Shown: piece after piece, positions 43,571-53,013 of the stretch | How positions within the stretch are numbered: the first letter of the stretch is position 1 | Layout: each line of letters opens with the position of its first letter | From: Butyricicoccus pullicaecorum | GTDB lineage: Bacteria > Bacillota > Clostridia > Oscillospirales > Butyricicoccaceae | Length of the DNA: 64,000 nucleotides | Direction of reading: 5' to 3' | Assembly: GCA_021531865.1 (NCBI GenBank) | Contig: JAFBIW010000003.1 | Span: forward strand, 121,050 to 185,049 | Made by a program: the position numbers and the translations under genes | Notes under the pieces: model-generated | Database searches by the model: none | What the model saw: only the letters and a program-made list of their open reading frames with translations | What the model was told of the DNA's origin: nothing

Positions 43571-44509
43571 TTACAGGGGTGTAATGCTCATGCCGGTGAG
43601 GATCACCAGATATGCGATCAGCAGCAGCACGGGCGGGGCGCTCAGAAAGCAGCGCAGACTCCCCTCCGGCGCATGATGCTGCATGCAATACGCCTGAATA
43701 TCCGCCTTATGAAGCGAGAGCGTCAGCAGCAGCGAGATCAGGCCAAAGGCTGTCAGCGCACTGTTACAGGTGTTTCCCAGCATTTCGTCCACCGTGCTCA
43801 CCCATCCGACCGCTTCGACCGAAAGGTTGGTCAGCGCGTGCAGCACCATCGAAGCCGGAAGCGAATACTCCACGGCGACAAAACCAAACAAGCAGCCGCA
43901 CAGGATCGCCATCGGCAGTTGGATGACATTGCCGTGCATCAAGCCGAATAAAACGGAGGAGACCACGATCGCAAACGTCTTTCCGCACGGCCTCAAATAT
44001 TGCAGGATAAAGCCGCGGTAGATCAGCTCCTCGCAGAACGGCGCGATGAGCACGGTATAAAGCAGCATGGATGTGGTCACAGAGGCCGCGCTCGCGGTCT
44101 CGGATGCTTCATAAAACGAACCGCCCAGCAGATTGGTCATCCACTCAAACGGAACCGTCAGCAACGAAGCGACGAGCTGCAGCCCCATGACGAGCAGAAA
44201 AAACAGCATCATCCGCTGGAAGCTCACCGCACGCTCTTCATGCAGAAATCGCTCCTTTAATCCATCAAGCCGCAAAAGCAGCAGCGGGCCGATCGAGCAC
44301 AGCGCACCCAGCAGCAGCGAAAGACCGCTTTCATAGATCATCCAGTTAATGTCATATGCCGAGGCGTCCGGATAGATCCACGCAAACACGACTGCCTGAA
44401 TCGCTTCCAGACCGTAAACGACCAAAAGCATGATGACCTGCGAAAGCAGCAGCGTCCAGCCCAAACGGCTGAAGTATTTTTTCAATTCTTTTCGCTCACT
44501 TTGCTCCAT
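43571..44509 (-). CDS. CPBP-family intramembrane metalloprotease
   Basis: A 312-residue polytopic membrane protein with about eight helices. The CPBP (Rce1/CAAX-like) motifs are APFCEELIYRGFILQYL (EExxxR), FGLMHGNVIQ (second motif His) and SMVLHALTN (third motif His). Members cleave prenylated or unmodified membrane peptides in some systems, or confer bacteriocin immunity; the substrate here is not known. The start overlaps the preceding DMT transporter by 28 bases. It is last in the pgeF-lipoprotein-mnmA-DMT-CPBP run. Confidence 0.88.
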   Translation of the reverse strand: MEQSERKELKKYFSRLGWTLLLSQVIMLLVVYGLEAIQAVVFAWIYPDASAYDINWMIYESGLSLLLGALCSIGPLLLLRLDGLKERFLHEERAVSFQRMMLFFLLVMGLQLVASLLTVPFEWMTNLLGGSFYEASETASAASVTTSMLLYTVLIAPFCEELIYRGFILQYLRPCGKTFAIVVSSVLFGLMHGNVIQLPMAILCGCLFGFVAVEYSLPASMVLHALTNLSVEAVGWVSTVDEMLGNTCNSALTAFGLISLLLTLSLHKADIQAYCMQHHAPEGSLRCFLSAPPVLLLIAYLVILTGMSITPL

Positions 44510-45420
44510 GGATCGTTCCGCTCCTTTTTACGCGGCGCCCGCCCCTCGGAAAGAAGCAGACCCAAAACCACCAATATGGTACCGAGCAGCGATCTGCGCG
44601 TGATGTGCTCCGAGAGGAACAGCGCGGCGCAGACCACCGTAATGACCGGCGACAGATAAATGTATACGCTTGCCCGGATCGCGCCGATCCGCTTGACCGC
44701 TGTATTCCAAGTGACAAAACACAGCGCACTGGCGCAGAAGCTCAAAAACGCCAGATTGAGCAGGTTCACCGGCTGACACAGGGCGGCCGGCGCGGGAGAA
44801 AAGCCCTGAAGCCATGCGACCGGCAGCATAAACAGCACACCGTAAAAGAAGATATGCCGGGTCATCTCGAGCGTCGGATAATTATATTCGCTCAGCTTGC
44901 GGCAGAGCACCGAATACACGCCCCATGCAATCGCGCCGATCAGCGCCAGCACATCACCGATCGGATTGACCCGCACCGCGTCCCCGCCGCCGAACGAGAT
45001 CAGGCCGATGCCGGCAATCGCCGCGCAGAACCCCAAAAAGAACGAGGGACGTAGGCGCTCCCGGAAACAAATCGCGGTAAACAGCGCGGTGAACAGCGGC
45101 GCACTCGAAACGATGACACCGACATTGGACGCGGTCGAATACGACAGCGAAACATTCTCCATCAAATAATACAGCATACATCCGGTCAGGCCCGCGCCCA
45201 CAAAATACCATTCGTGCGACCGGCTCTGCAAGTGCAGCCGGCGCGGCCGCACGACAGTCAGCGCGGCAAAGCCCAAAACGAACCGGATCAGCAGGATCTC
45301 AACGGGCGTAAACGACCGCAGCAGCACCTTGGTTGAAATAAAGGTCGTTCCCCAAACGGAGACGGTAAAAAGCGCGAGCAAATGCCCCGTCCAGCTTTTC
45401 TGTTGTGACATGATGATCAT
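44482..45420 (-). CDS. DMT-superfamily (EamA) transporter
   Basis: A 312-residue protein with ten predicted transmembrane helices arranged as two EamA repeats (about residues 10-140 and 155-295). The N-terminal FTVSVWGTTFISTKVLL and LSYSTASNVGVIVSSAPLFTALF are family-typical, as are IGAIAWGVYSVLCRKL and the final LLGTILVVLGLLLSEG. Such proteins export or import small metabolites such as amino acids or nucleosides; the substrate is unknown. A start at 45420 is taken because GGGGGAGAG directly precedes this ATG. Confidence 0.87.
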   Translation of the reverse strand: MIIMSQQKSWTGHLLALFTVSVWGTTFISTKVLLRSFTPVEILLIRFVLGFAALTVVRPRRLHLQSRSHEWYFVGAGLTGCMLYYLMENVSLSYSTASNVGVIVSSAPLFTALFTAICFRERLRPSFFLGFCAAIAGIGLISFGGGDAVRVNPIGDVLALIGAIAWGVYSVLCRKLSEYNYPTLEMTRHIFFYGVLFMLPVAWLQGFSPAPAALCQPVNLLNLAFLSFCASALCFVTWNTAVKRIGAIRASVYIYLSPVITVVCAALFLSEHITRRSLLGTILVVLGLLLSEGRAPRKKERNDPWSKVSEKN

Positions 45421-45433
45421 ATCTCTCCCCCAC

Positions 45434-46453
45434 TCAATCAATAAAGCCGCCGCCGATGACGATATCGCCGTCATAAAAAACCGCGAACTGTCCGGCCGCA
45501 GGCGCGCGCACCGCCTGTTCAAAGACCACGCGCGCACCCGCTGCGGTCAATTCGACCTCCGCCGGGTCGCATCGCTTGGAATAGCGCACCCGAACCTGAC
45601 AGGGGAAGCAGCCGTGCGCGGCGTATTCGGGCGCGCACAGGTTGACCTGCGAGACCGTAATCTCCTTCTGATACACATCGTCGAGCGAAAGGACGACCTC
45701 GTTCGTCTCGGGACGCAGCTCACGCACAAAAAGGCGGCCGGTCGACGCGATTCCAAGCCCCTTGCGCTGGCCGACGGTATATCGGTGCAGACCCAGATGA
45801 CGGCCCAAAACCTTTCCGTTTTCATCTACAAAATTTCCTTCGGGCAGCGCCGCGCCCCGCCGCGCCAGCCATCCGGCCCAATCGCCGTCGGGAATGAAGC
45901 AGATATCCATGCTGTCCTTCTTTTCCGCGACCGGAATCGCACTTTCCCGTGCGAGCACGCGCACCGCTTCCTTATCGACCGCTTCCCCGAGCGGGAAGAC
46001 GCAGCGTTCCAAAACCGTGCGCGGCAAATTGGCCAGCATATACGACTGATCCTTGGGCGATCGGGCGCGCATCAGCAGGGCACGGCCCTGCGCGTCCCGC
46101 CCGATGCGGGCGTAATGTCCGGTCGCGATCTGTTCCGCCCCGATCTCATCCGCGTAATTGCACAGCAGGCGGAATTTGACCTGCCGGTTGCACACAATGC
46201 AGGGATTGGGCGTGCGCGCATGCTGATATTCATGTTGAAAATAAGTGCAGACCTCCCGCTCGAACGCCTCATCCTGCCGCGCGAGATACAGCGGGATCGA
46301 AAGCGCATCCGCGACCCGCTGCGCATCTTCCGCGCCACCCAGCCCCACGTCCATGAACAGACCGTATACCTCATAGCCCTGTTCCCGCAGCAAACGGGCC
46401 GAAACGGCGGAATCCACCCCGCCCGAAAGACCCAATACGATTTTCCGACTCAT
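45434..46453 (-). CDS. mnmA: tRNA 2-thiouridylase MnmA
   Basis: A 339-residue enzyme that thiolates U34 of Lys, Glu and Gln tRNAs. The PP-loop is GLSGGVDSAVSA. The catalytic cysteines are in NPCIVCNRQVKF (first Cys) and DICFIPDGD (second Cys). The C-terminal domains start with HLGLHRYTVGQRKGLGI. The start at 46453 overlaps the upstream stop by ATGA and has GGAG six bases before it. The sulphur-donating partner (an IscS-type desulphurase) is not adjacent. Confidence 0.96.
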   Translation of the reverse strand: MSRKIVLGLSGGVDSAVSARLLREQGYEVYGLFMDVGLGGAEDAQRVADALSIPLYLARQDEAFEREVCTYFQHEYQHARTPNPCIVCNRQVKFRLLCNYADEIGAEQIATGHYARIGRDAQGRALLMRARSPKDQSYMLANLPRTVLERCVFPLGEAVDKEAVRVLARESAIPVAEKKDSMDICFIPDGDWAGWLARRGAALPEGNFVDENGKVLGRHLGLHRYTVGQRKGLGIASTGRLFVRELRPETNEVVLSLDDVYQKEITVSQVNLCAPEYAAHGCFPCQVRVRYSKRCDPAEVELTAAGARVVFEQAVRAPAAGQFAVFYDGDIVIGGGFID

Positions 46454-48009
46454 CCCAGACTCCATTTCTCCGGTTCCCAGAACATCTGATACGGCCGCAC
46501 CGCGTATCCCTTGAGCAGCCCGCTGCGCAGAATGACCTGATTGCGCTCGAATGCAAGCGGCAGGATCGGCATATTGGCAAGCAGATATTCATTCAGGCTT
46601 TGCTCCGCCTGCGCCAGCGTATCCTGAGACGCGCCGCGCAGCGCTGTGATCTTCGCGTCCAGCGCCGCATCCGAGCCTCGGCCGTAATTGAGCGATCCAC
46701 CCGTCATCAAAAGCGTGCGCAGGTCAAAATCAGGCGTCATGACCAGATCTCCGTAATACAGATCGAACGTGCCGTTTTCAAGCGCCTGCGCATACGTTTC
46801 ATACGGCACACTGTTCACGGTCAGTGTGATGCCGAGCTGACCGAACATCGTGGTCAACTGCGCGCAGACATTGTTTTTGAACGTGTTCTCGCTGTTGCAC
46901 AGCAGCGTGAGGGTGACCGGCTCCCGTTGTCCGGCTGCATTGACAGATTCAACGAGGCCGTCGCCATTGGTATCGGTAATCCCGATCTGGGCGAGCAGGG
47001 CAGCCGCCTGATCGAGCTGCGCCGAAAGGCTGTCGTCCGAGACCTGCGCAGGCTGCGGATTGACCGGCAGCACAGCCGGATCGGCAAAGGTCTGGAGCGG
47101 CGACCGACAGAGCATCTCGCGGTCGATCACCATGCTCAGCGCCTTGCGGAAGGTCGGATCGGCCAGCAGCGGATGCGACGCGCGCACACCCAAATAATGC
47201 AGCTCGGTCGTGGGCGTCTGGAACACATCAACGGCCCCCTTGATCGTCGCGGGATCGTCGCTGATCCGCTCGGCACGCGTGAGTGAGATATCCCCGGCAG
47301 CAAAGCTGCTGACGACCGCGTCCGCACGAACCGTACTCATGAGCTGAATCCGCGGCACTCCGGTCACCTTGCCCTTACGCCAGTTCGGATTGGGCGTGAG
47401 CTGATAGCCGCTGTCTGTCTTTTCCGCCATGAACGGACCGGAGCCGATCGAGAACGTCTCGCCCTCGGTGCCCTGCTTAAAAATCGGCATATCGAGCAAG
47501 CGGACGAACCGGCTGTTCGGCACGGTCGTCGTCATGCGAACCGTGCGGCTGTCTACGGCTGAGATCGACGCGATATAGGCCGCGCGATTATAATAAGGCG
47601 AAGCCGGCGTGCGACCGGCCAGACGGTAACTGTATACGACGTCATCCGCCGTCAGCGGAGAGCCGTCCGAAAAGGTCAGCCCCTCTTTGAGCACAAACGT
47701 ATATTGCGTGCCTTCGGCCGTATAGCTTTCACACAGCACGTTTTCCGGCTCGAACGAGTCGTTCAGGCAGAACAGACCTTCAAACATCGCCTCACAGACA
47801 ATACGGTTGATGACCGAAGCCGACGTAACCGGATTGACCGGCTCGGCCGAATAATAGGCGATCGAAACGTCCGCCGTCTCCCTCTGGCTGTCGGATGTGA
47901 TCGCGGTCAGAGAGGAATTGGCGCTTTCCAGCCGCTCGGTCAGGGTGCAGCCGCAGAGCAGACCGGCCGCCAGACAGCACGCGAGGGTTCGCTTTACGAT
48001 GGTATACAC
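46450..48009 (-). CDS. Oligopeptide-type ABC solute-binding lipoprotein without transporter partners
   Basis: A 519-residue SBP_bac_5 family lipoprotein. It has a GTG start with AGAGGGAA upstream and a short signal peptide ending in the lipobox LCGC (Cys about residue 20). Family segments are FEGLFCLNDSFEPENVLCESY, LKEGLTFSDGSPLTADDVVYSY, ADPTFRKALSMVIDREML and the C-terminal YLLANMPILPLAFERNQVI. It would bind peptides or similar solutes outside the membrane. No permease or ATPase gene is next to it; pgeF and mnmA are. It is therefore an orphan binding protein or serves a transporter encoded elsewhere. Confidence 0.87.
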   Translation of the reverse strand: MYTIVKRTLACCLAAGLLCGCTLTERLESANSSLTAITSDSQRETADVSIAYYSAEPVNPVTSASVINRIVCEAMFEGLFCLNDSFEPENVLCESYTAEGTQYTFVLKEGLTFSDGSPLTADDVVYSYRLAGRTPASPYYNRAAYIASISAVDSRTVRMTTTVPNSRFVRLLDMPIFKQGTEGETFSIGSGPFMAEKTDSGYQLTPNPNWRKGKVTGVPRIQLMSTVRADAVVSSFAAGDISLTRAERISDDPATIKGAVDVFQTPTTELHYLGVRASHPLLADPTFRKALSMVIDREMLCRSPLQTFADPAVLPVNPQPAQVSDDSLSAQLDQAAALLAQIGITDTNGDGLVESVNAAGQREPVTLTLLCNSENTFKNNVCAQLTTMFGQLGITLTVNSVPYETYAQALENGTFDLYYGDLVMTPDFDLRTLLMTGGSLNYGRGSDAALDAKITALRGASQDTLAQAEQSLNEYLLANMPILPLAFERNQVILRSGLLKGYAVRPYQMFWEPEKWSLG

Positions 48010-48026
48010 TGGATTCCCTCTTTTCC

Positions 48027-48827
48027 TTACAAACAAATGATTCCCGCCTGCACGCCGCGGCGGCCGTTCGTCGCGCGGTGCGACCAAAACACGTCGCTTT
48101 GGCACCGCGTGCACAGGCCGCTGACGATGATATTCTCCGCGCGCAGACCGGCGCTTTGCAACTCCATCGCATTGAGTCCCTGCAAATCGACATGATACTT
48201 GGCGCCGCGTCGGCTGATGAAGGGCGCGGCCTGCGCACCCATCTGCGCAAGCATCGCCTCGGGCACATCGGCGTCGGTCTCAAAGCAGTCCGCGCAGATC
48301 GAGGGGCCGATGACGGCGATCGTTGTCTCCCGGCAGGCGCCCAGCGCCGCAGCCATTTTCTCAACGGTTTTGGGCAGAATCTTCTGCGCCGTTCCCCGCC
48401 AGCCAGAATGACAGACGCCGCAGACATGGGCGGTCGGGTCGTACAGCAGGGTCACCACACAGTCGGCATAAAATCCGGCAAGCGGCGTGTCGGGCAGCGC
48501 GGTCACCAGCGCGTCCGCGCCCCAGTCCATCGGCAGCGTCAGACCGGTGCCGGCATGATGCTCCTCCACAACGATGACCTTGTCCTGATGCACCTGCTGG
48601 GTCAGCGTCGTGCGGGACAGCGGAACGCCCAGCATGTCGGTCAATATTTTGTAATTTTGACGTACATGAGCGGGATCATCGCCTCGGTTGAAGCCGAAAT
48701 TCAGGCTCTCGCAGTCGCCTGTGCTCACGCCGCCCGACTTGGTCGTGAAGGCATGGCGAACCGGCAGGCGGTCACAGGTATAGTATGCCATTCGGCCGCT
48801 TTGGCGGCGGCGCATGGTTTCGTGCAT
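48027..48827 (-). CDS. pgeF: Peptidoglycan editing factor PgeF (laccase-domain / YfiH family)
   Basis: A 266-residue DUF152 protein. Zn/Cu-site residues are in QQVHQDKVIVVE (His), ADCVVTLLYD (Cys) and CHSGWRGTA (His). Further motifs are GPSICADCFETD and the C-terminal DVFWSHRATNGRRGVQAG. Escherichia coli PgeF hydrolyses mis-incorporated L-Ser muropeptides, and members also show purine nucleoside phosphorylase or oxidase activity; the role in Firmicutes is less clear. GGGAGGG lies nine bases before the ATG and it leads its operon. Confidence 0.9.
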   Translation of the reverse strand: MHETMRRRQSGRMAYYTCDRLPVRHAFTTKSGGVSTGDCESLNFGFNRGDDPAHVRQNYKILTDMLGVPLSRTTLTQQVHQDKVIVVEEHHAGTGLTLPMDWGADALVTALPDTPLAGFYADCVVTLLYDPTAHVCGVCHSGWRGTAQKILPKTVEKMAAALGACRETTIAVIGPSICADCFETDADVPEAMLAQMGAQAAPFISRRGAKYHVDLQGLNAMELQSAGLRAENIIVSGLCTRCQSDVFWSHRATNGRRGVQAGIICL

Positions 48828-48858
48828 CTCGGAATCCCTCCCAAATCAATTGAATATT

Positions 48859-48888
48859 ATTATACTACATCCGCATACGTTTCCACAA
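48859..48888 (-). promoter_or_regulatory. pgeF operon promoter
   Basis: TTGTGG (48883-48888), 18 bases, TATAAT (48859-48864) on the minus strand, about 30 bases before the pgeF ATG. Confidence 0.7.
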
Positions 48889-48946
48889 GTGGCGCAAAAG
48901 TCTTTGTCAGTGTGTATGAAATCCAAAGCAAAATTCCGGGTTCTCC

Positions 48947-48975
48947 TTGACAGGAAAGACAAAAGGCTATACAAT
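48947..48975 (+). promoter_or_regulatory. rny promoter
   Basis: TTGACA (48947-48952), 17 bases, TACAAT (48970-48975). The leader of about 108 bases that follows (to 49089) contains a small CGGC/GCCG hairpin near 49000-49015 and GGAGG 15 bases before the ATG, but no riboswitch that I recognise. Confidence 0.85.
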
Positions 48976-49089
48976 AATTGTGGTAATTCCTGATATCCTT
49001 CGGCGTTCGTGCCGTAGCATCCTATTGGGACATTATTGCTTTGCAGATTTACAATATCATACTAACCTGGAGGTGTTTCACTAAGACCC

Positions 49090-50634
49090 ATGATGCCTAT
49101 TATAATCAAACTGATCATTGGTGTTGTCGGATTGATTATTGGCGTACTCATCGGCTTCCTCTACCGCAAGAAGGTCGCAGAGAAAGAGATCGGCAGTGCC
49201 GAACAGGAAGCCACCCGTATTATTAACGAAGCAATCAAATCAGGCGAAACCAAGAAGCGCGAAGCCATTCTGGAGGCGAAGGACGAGATCCATCGCAGCC
49301 GCACCGAGGCTGAGCGCGAAATCAAGGAACGCCGCAACGAGACCCAGAAGCTCGAGCGCCGTCTGACCCAGAAGGAAGAATCGCTCGACCGTAAGGCGGA
49401 CGCCCTCGATCAGAAGAACGAGGAGCTCAGCCGCAAGCTGGCACAGGTGCAGAAGACGCAAGAGGAAAGCGAACAGCTCAAGAGCGAGCAGATCGCGACT
49501 CTGGAACGGATCTCCGGTCTGACCCGTGACGAAGCAAAGGACTATCTGGTCTCCTCGATCGAACGCGAAGCCGAGCATGACGCTGCCGTGAAGCTCCGCG
49601 AGATCAACCAGCGCACGAAGGATGAGGCGGAAGCTACGGCCCGTGAGCTGATTTCCATTGCAATCCAGCGCTGCGCAGCCGACCACGTCGCGGAGGCGAC
49701 CGTCTCCGTCGTGCCGCTGCCCAACGATGAAATGAAGGGCCGCATCATCGGCCGTGAGGGCCGCAATATCCGCACCCTCGAAACCCTGACCGGCGTCGAC
49801 CTCATCATCGACGACACGCCGGAAGCCATCACCCTCTCCTCTTTCGATCCCGTGCGCCGCGAGGTCGCCCGCATGGCGCTCGAAAAGCTGATTGCCGATG
49901 GCCGCATCCATCCCTCCCGCATCGAAGAAATGGTTGAAAAGTCCCGCCGCGAGATCGAACAGATCATCAAGAGCGAGGGCGAACGCGCCACCTTCGAGGC
50001 CGGCATCCACGGCCTGCATCCCGAGCTTGTGAAGCTGCTTGGCCGCCTGCGCTACCGCACAAGCTATGGTCAGAACGTCCTCATGCACTCCATCGAGGTT
50101 GCGCACGTTGCCGGCATCCTTGCATCCGAACTGGGTCTTGATCCGGTTCCCGCCCGCCGCGCAGGTCTGCTGCACGATATCGGCAAGGCGGTCGACCACG
50201 AGGTCGAGGGTTCCCACGTCAGCATCGGCGTCGATCTGGCGAAGAAGTACAAGGAAAATGCCCAGATCGTTCACGCGATCGCGGCGCACCACGGCGACGT
50301 GGAGCCTCAGACCGTCATCGCCTGTCTGGTTCAGGCGGCGGACGCGATCTCGGCAGCCCGTCCGGGCGCGCGGCGTGAAAATCTGGAAAATTATATCAAG
50401 CGTCTTGAAAAGCTGGAAGAAATCGCAAACACTACGCCGGGCGTTTCCGGTTCGTATGCGATCCAGGCCGGACGCGAGATCCGCATCATCGTCAAGCCCG
50501 AAGAGGTTTCCGATGACAGCATGATCCTGCTGGCCCGCGATGTCGCTAAACGCATTGAGGACGAGCTGGATTACCCGGGTCAGATCAAGATCAATATGAT
50601 CCGCGAGACCCGTGCCGTTGATTACGCAAAATAA
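49090..50634 (+). CDS. rny: Ribonuclease Y
   Basis: A 514-residue membrane-anchored endoribonuclease that starts mRNA decay in Firmicutes. An N-terminal transmembrane helix (about residues 4-25) is followed by a long coiled coil (30-180). A KH domain has [21 protein letters not shown] and an HD domain has [17 protein letters not shown] with the metal pair in [13 protein letters not shown]. The C-terminal part is typical. Two ATGs are adjacent, and the ribosome-binding site is unusually far (15 bases), which may lower translation. Transcription ends at the hairpin at 50655. Confidence 0.97.
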   Translation: MMPIIIKLIIGVVGLIIGVLIGFLYRKKVAEKEIGSAEQEATRIINEAIKSGETKKREAILEAKDEIHRSRTEAEREIKERRNETQKLERRLTQKEESLDRKADALDQKNEELSRKLAQVQKTQEESEQLKSEQIATLERISGLTRDEAKDYLVSSIEREAEHDAAVKLREINQRTKDEAEATARELISIAIQRCAADHVAEATVSVVPLPNDEMKGRIIGREGRNIRTLETLTGVDLIIDDTPEAITLSSFDPVRREVARMALEKLIADGRIHPSRIEEMVEKSRREIEQIIKSEGERATFEAGIHGLHPELVKLLGRLRYRTSYGQNVLMHSIEVAHVAGILASELGLDPVPARRAGLLHDIGKAVDHEVEGSHVSIGVDLAKKYKENAQIVHAIAAHHGDVEPQTVIACLVQAADAISAARPGARRENLENYIKRLEKLEEIANTTPGVSGSYAIQAGREIRIIVKPEEVSDDSMILLARDVAKRIEDELDYPGQIKINMIRETRAVDYAK

Positions 50635-50654
50635 AATCCGACAACACCGAATCC

Positions 50655-50686
50655 AAAGGCGGAACCGTTCATGGTTCCGCCTTTTC
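50655..50686 (+). terminator. rny terminator
   Basis: The perfect stem AAAGGCGGAACC/GGTTCCGCCTTT with a six-base loop ends in TTTT on the plus strand. Confidence 0.9.
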
Positions 50687-50699
50687 AGTTCACAGCATA

Positions 50700-50729
50700 G
50701 AAAAGGGACACGGCCAAAGCCGTGTCCCT
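50700..50729 (-). terminator. Terminator of the AAA-ATPase gene
   Basis: The perfect 11-bp stem AGGGACACGGC/GCCGTGTCCCT with a four-base loop is followed on the minus strand by TTTTC, 22 bases after the stop. Confidence 0.85.
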
Positions 50730-50750
50730 GATTTTGTCTTATGGAGCTTT

Positions 50751-52778
50751 TCAGCTTTTCCGGCAGGTCAGCAGGATGATCTGCCGTTCGCGCCCCAGTT
50801 CCTTGAGCAAAGCGATCCCGCGCGCCGTGCGCGCATCATCCGAGGTCAGGAAGGGATCGTCCAGAATGAGCGGCGCTTCCTTCGCGCCGGTCAACACCTG
50901 ACAAACTGCCAACCGCAGCGCGAGATAGAGCTGATCACGCGCACCTGAGGACAATTGCAGTTCACTCAGCAGCCGGCCGTCCGCGCCCGCTGTCCGCGCC
51001 CGGAAATTCTCATCCAGACGAATCTCCTGATAATTGTCCGCAGTCAGATAGGCCAGATAGGACGCGGCCAGCCGGGTGATCTGGGGCGAGATCTTCGCGC
51101 TCAGCGCGGCATTCTCCCCCGCGATGATCTCCCGCGCATGAGAGACCGCTTCATAGCGGATCTGCAATTCGGCTGCCTGCTGCTGCAGGTCGGCAAACCG
51201 TGCTTCCAATGTCTCTCGCTTGCCGATGGCTTCGGCCTGCCCCTCCAAACGGGAAAGCTGTTCGTGCGCCTGCTCAGCCAGCCGTCCCGCGTCGTCCAAA
51301 CGGGTACGCAGACGCTCCAGCATCTCCTGCAGGCGGCGCGGCGGGCGGTTTTCGTCGGGTGCGCGCTTGATTTCGAGCATCACATCGCCCAGCGCGCTCT
51401 GTTCCCGGCGCAGCAATTGCAGGTCGGACATGGACGAGCGGATGATCTCCGCCGCCTGTTCAACGGTCGTGACATCGGGCGACAGCCTCTGCGCCGCCGC
51501 AATCACACGACTTCGTTCTTCCAACAGAACGGATGCCGCCATCTGCTGATCGTCCAGAATCCGCTGGTAATCCATCTCAAGCCTGCGGCGTTCCCCGTCC
51601 AGATCAGGCGGCGCTCCCGGCTTCTGCACACTGCCGACAAAGGTCAGCAGCAGGCAGAACAGCGCAAGCCCTGACAGGACGATCGGCATATGGGGAAACC
51701 ACTCAATCTTGAGCACGCCGGTAATCGCGGCGAATACCGCGAACACCAGCGAGAAGAAGCCCGCGATCCAGCGGATGCGCGGACGGGTCGTACGGTTGAC
51801 CTCGATCTCACGGTCGACCTTGGACTGCTCGATCTGCTCGAGTGCCTTCCGCCGCCGTGTTTCGATCATCGGCATGGCCTCGCGCTTTTCCTTTTCCAGC
51901 CGAACCGCGCCCTCGTAGCCGTACAGGATCTCTCCGGCCTCCCGGATGGCCTGTTCCTCGGGCAGGCGGGCTGAAATCTCGCGGATGCGCTGCTCATGCT
52001 CCTGCCGCAGAATCAGCAGGCGATTCTCCGAACCGGCGAGCTGCTCGGTGTACTCCCGGTACCCCTGCTCATAATCAGCCTGCGCCTGCTGTGCGGCCTG
52101 ATCGAGCTGCGCACAGACGGTCTTCTGCTGTTCGATGTCGTGCGTGATGCTTTCGAGCCGGCTGAGCTGATCCTCAAGCTCGGCCAATTCTGTTCGAAGC
52201 GCGGGCAGCTTTCCCCGTCCGGTGCCCGAATCAATGTCAAGCCGCCAGCGGTCGAGCTGCCGCAGCGTCCCTGATGTGCTGCCGTTCGTGTCGCCGGACT
52301 GCGCCATCGCTGTGATCAGCTCCTGCAGTTCGTGGGACGGGCGGTTGACCTCTTCCCCGTCCACCATGGCGCTGGACAAAAATGCGTCCTCTCCCATGCC
52401 GAGCAGCACCTGACCGCAGTTCTTCGCGGTTAACAGACGGCATTTTTCGCCGGTATCCGAATAAAACGCGTCAAACACCTGCATCGGGCCGCCCTTTCCG
52501 GTCTCCCGGACGATGGTCACAGCCCTGCCGTTCCATTCGATCTCAAGCCGTCCGGACATGGCGTGTCCGTCCTGCGGCACATATTTGGATTTATCGGAAA
52601 GCGCGGCGGCCGAGTCGCGCCGCGCAGTGTTCAGCCCGTACAGCATCACGCGCAGGAACGCGCACAGCGTGCTCTTTCCCCAGCCATTCGGCAGGACCAG
52701 ATGGGAAAACCCATCGGAAAATTCGATTTTCCGACCGTTCAAATTTCCGAAGTGGCCCTGTAAAGAACGAATCTTCAT
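50751..52778 (-). CDS. SbcC/YhaN-like AAA ATPase with central membrane hairpin
   Basis: A 675-residue ABC/SMC-type ATPase. The N-terminal phosphate loop reads LPNGWGKSTL, with Leu where the first Gly of GxxxxGKS is expected. The Q-loop region is AFLSSAMVDGEE. Long coiled coils run from about 190-320 and 400-560, and between them is a strongly hydrophobic pair of helices (about 335-385). The C-terminal ABC signature is LSSGARDQLYLALRLA and Walker B is APLILDDPFLTSDD. YhaN-type proteins combine such an ATPase with central membrane helices and usually pair with an SbcD-like nuclease (YhaO). No such partner is adjacent here. GGAG lies six bases before the chosen ATG. Role in DNA repair is inferred only. 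Confidence 0.8.
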   Translation of the reverse strand: MKIRSLQGHFGNLNGRKIEFSDGFSHLVLPNGWGKSTLCAFLRVMLYGLNTARRDSAAALSDKSKYVPQDGHAMSGRLEIEWNGRAVTIVRETGKGGPMQVFDAFYSDTGEKCRLLTAKNCGQVLLGMGEDAFLSSAMVDGEEVNRPSHELQELITAMAQSGDTNGSTSGTLRQLDRWRLDIDSGTGRGKLPALRTELAELEDQLSRLESITHDIEQQKTVCAQLDQAAQQAQADYEQGYREYTEQLAGSENRLLILRQEHEQRIREISARLPEEQAIREAGEILYGYEGAVRLEKEKREAMPMIETRRRKALEQIEQSKVDREIEVNRTTRPRIRWIAGFFSLVFAVFAAITGVLKIEWFPHMPIVLSGLALFCLLLTFVGSVQKPGAPPDLDGERRRLEMDYQRILDDQQMAASVLLEERSRVIAAAQRLSPDVTTVEQAAEIIRSSMSDLQLLRREQSALGDVMLEIKRAPDENRPPRRLQEMLERLRTRLDDAGRLAEQAHEQLSRLEGQAEAIGKRETLEARFADLQQQAAELQIRYEAVSHAREIIAGENAALSAKISPQITRLAASYLAYLTADNYQEIRLDENFRARTAGADGRLLSELQLSSGARDQLYLALRLAVCQVLTGAKEAPLILDDPFLTSDDARTARGIALLKELGRERQIILLTCRKS

Positions 52779-52913
52779 GCTTCTCTCCATAATATACAAA
52801 ATAAGTTTATAATTAGTATACCACAGCTAACGGCAGGACAGCAAGAATTCTTGCACAAATGTTACAAATATCGCCGTACTTTTTCATGCTTTTCGTGAAA
52901 TGCAAAATTCCTC

Positions 52914-52941
52914 TTGATTTTTCTCGCTAAAGTGGTAGAAT
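52914..52941 (+). promoter_or_regulatory. Promoter of the amino-acid ABC operon
   Basis: TTGATT (52914-52919), 16 bases, TAGAAT (52936-52941), about 70 bases before the ATG of the binding protein. Confidence 0.65.
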
Positions 52942-53013
52942 AGTAATGCACCGTGCGGGAGGATCGGCTCCGGCGTTCCCCCGCCCAGTAATTTGAAAGG
53001 ATGTTTTTACACC

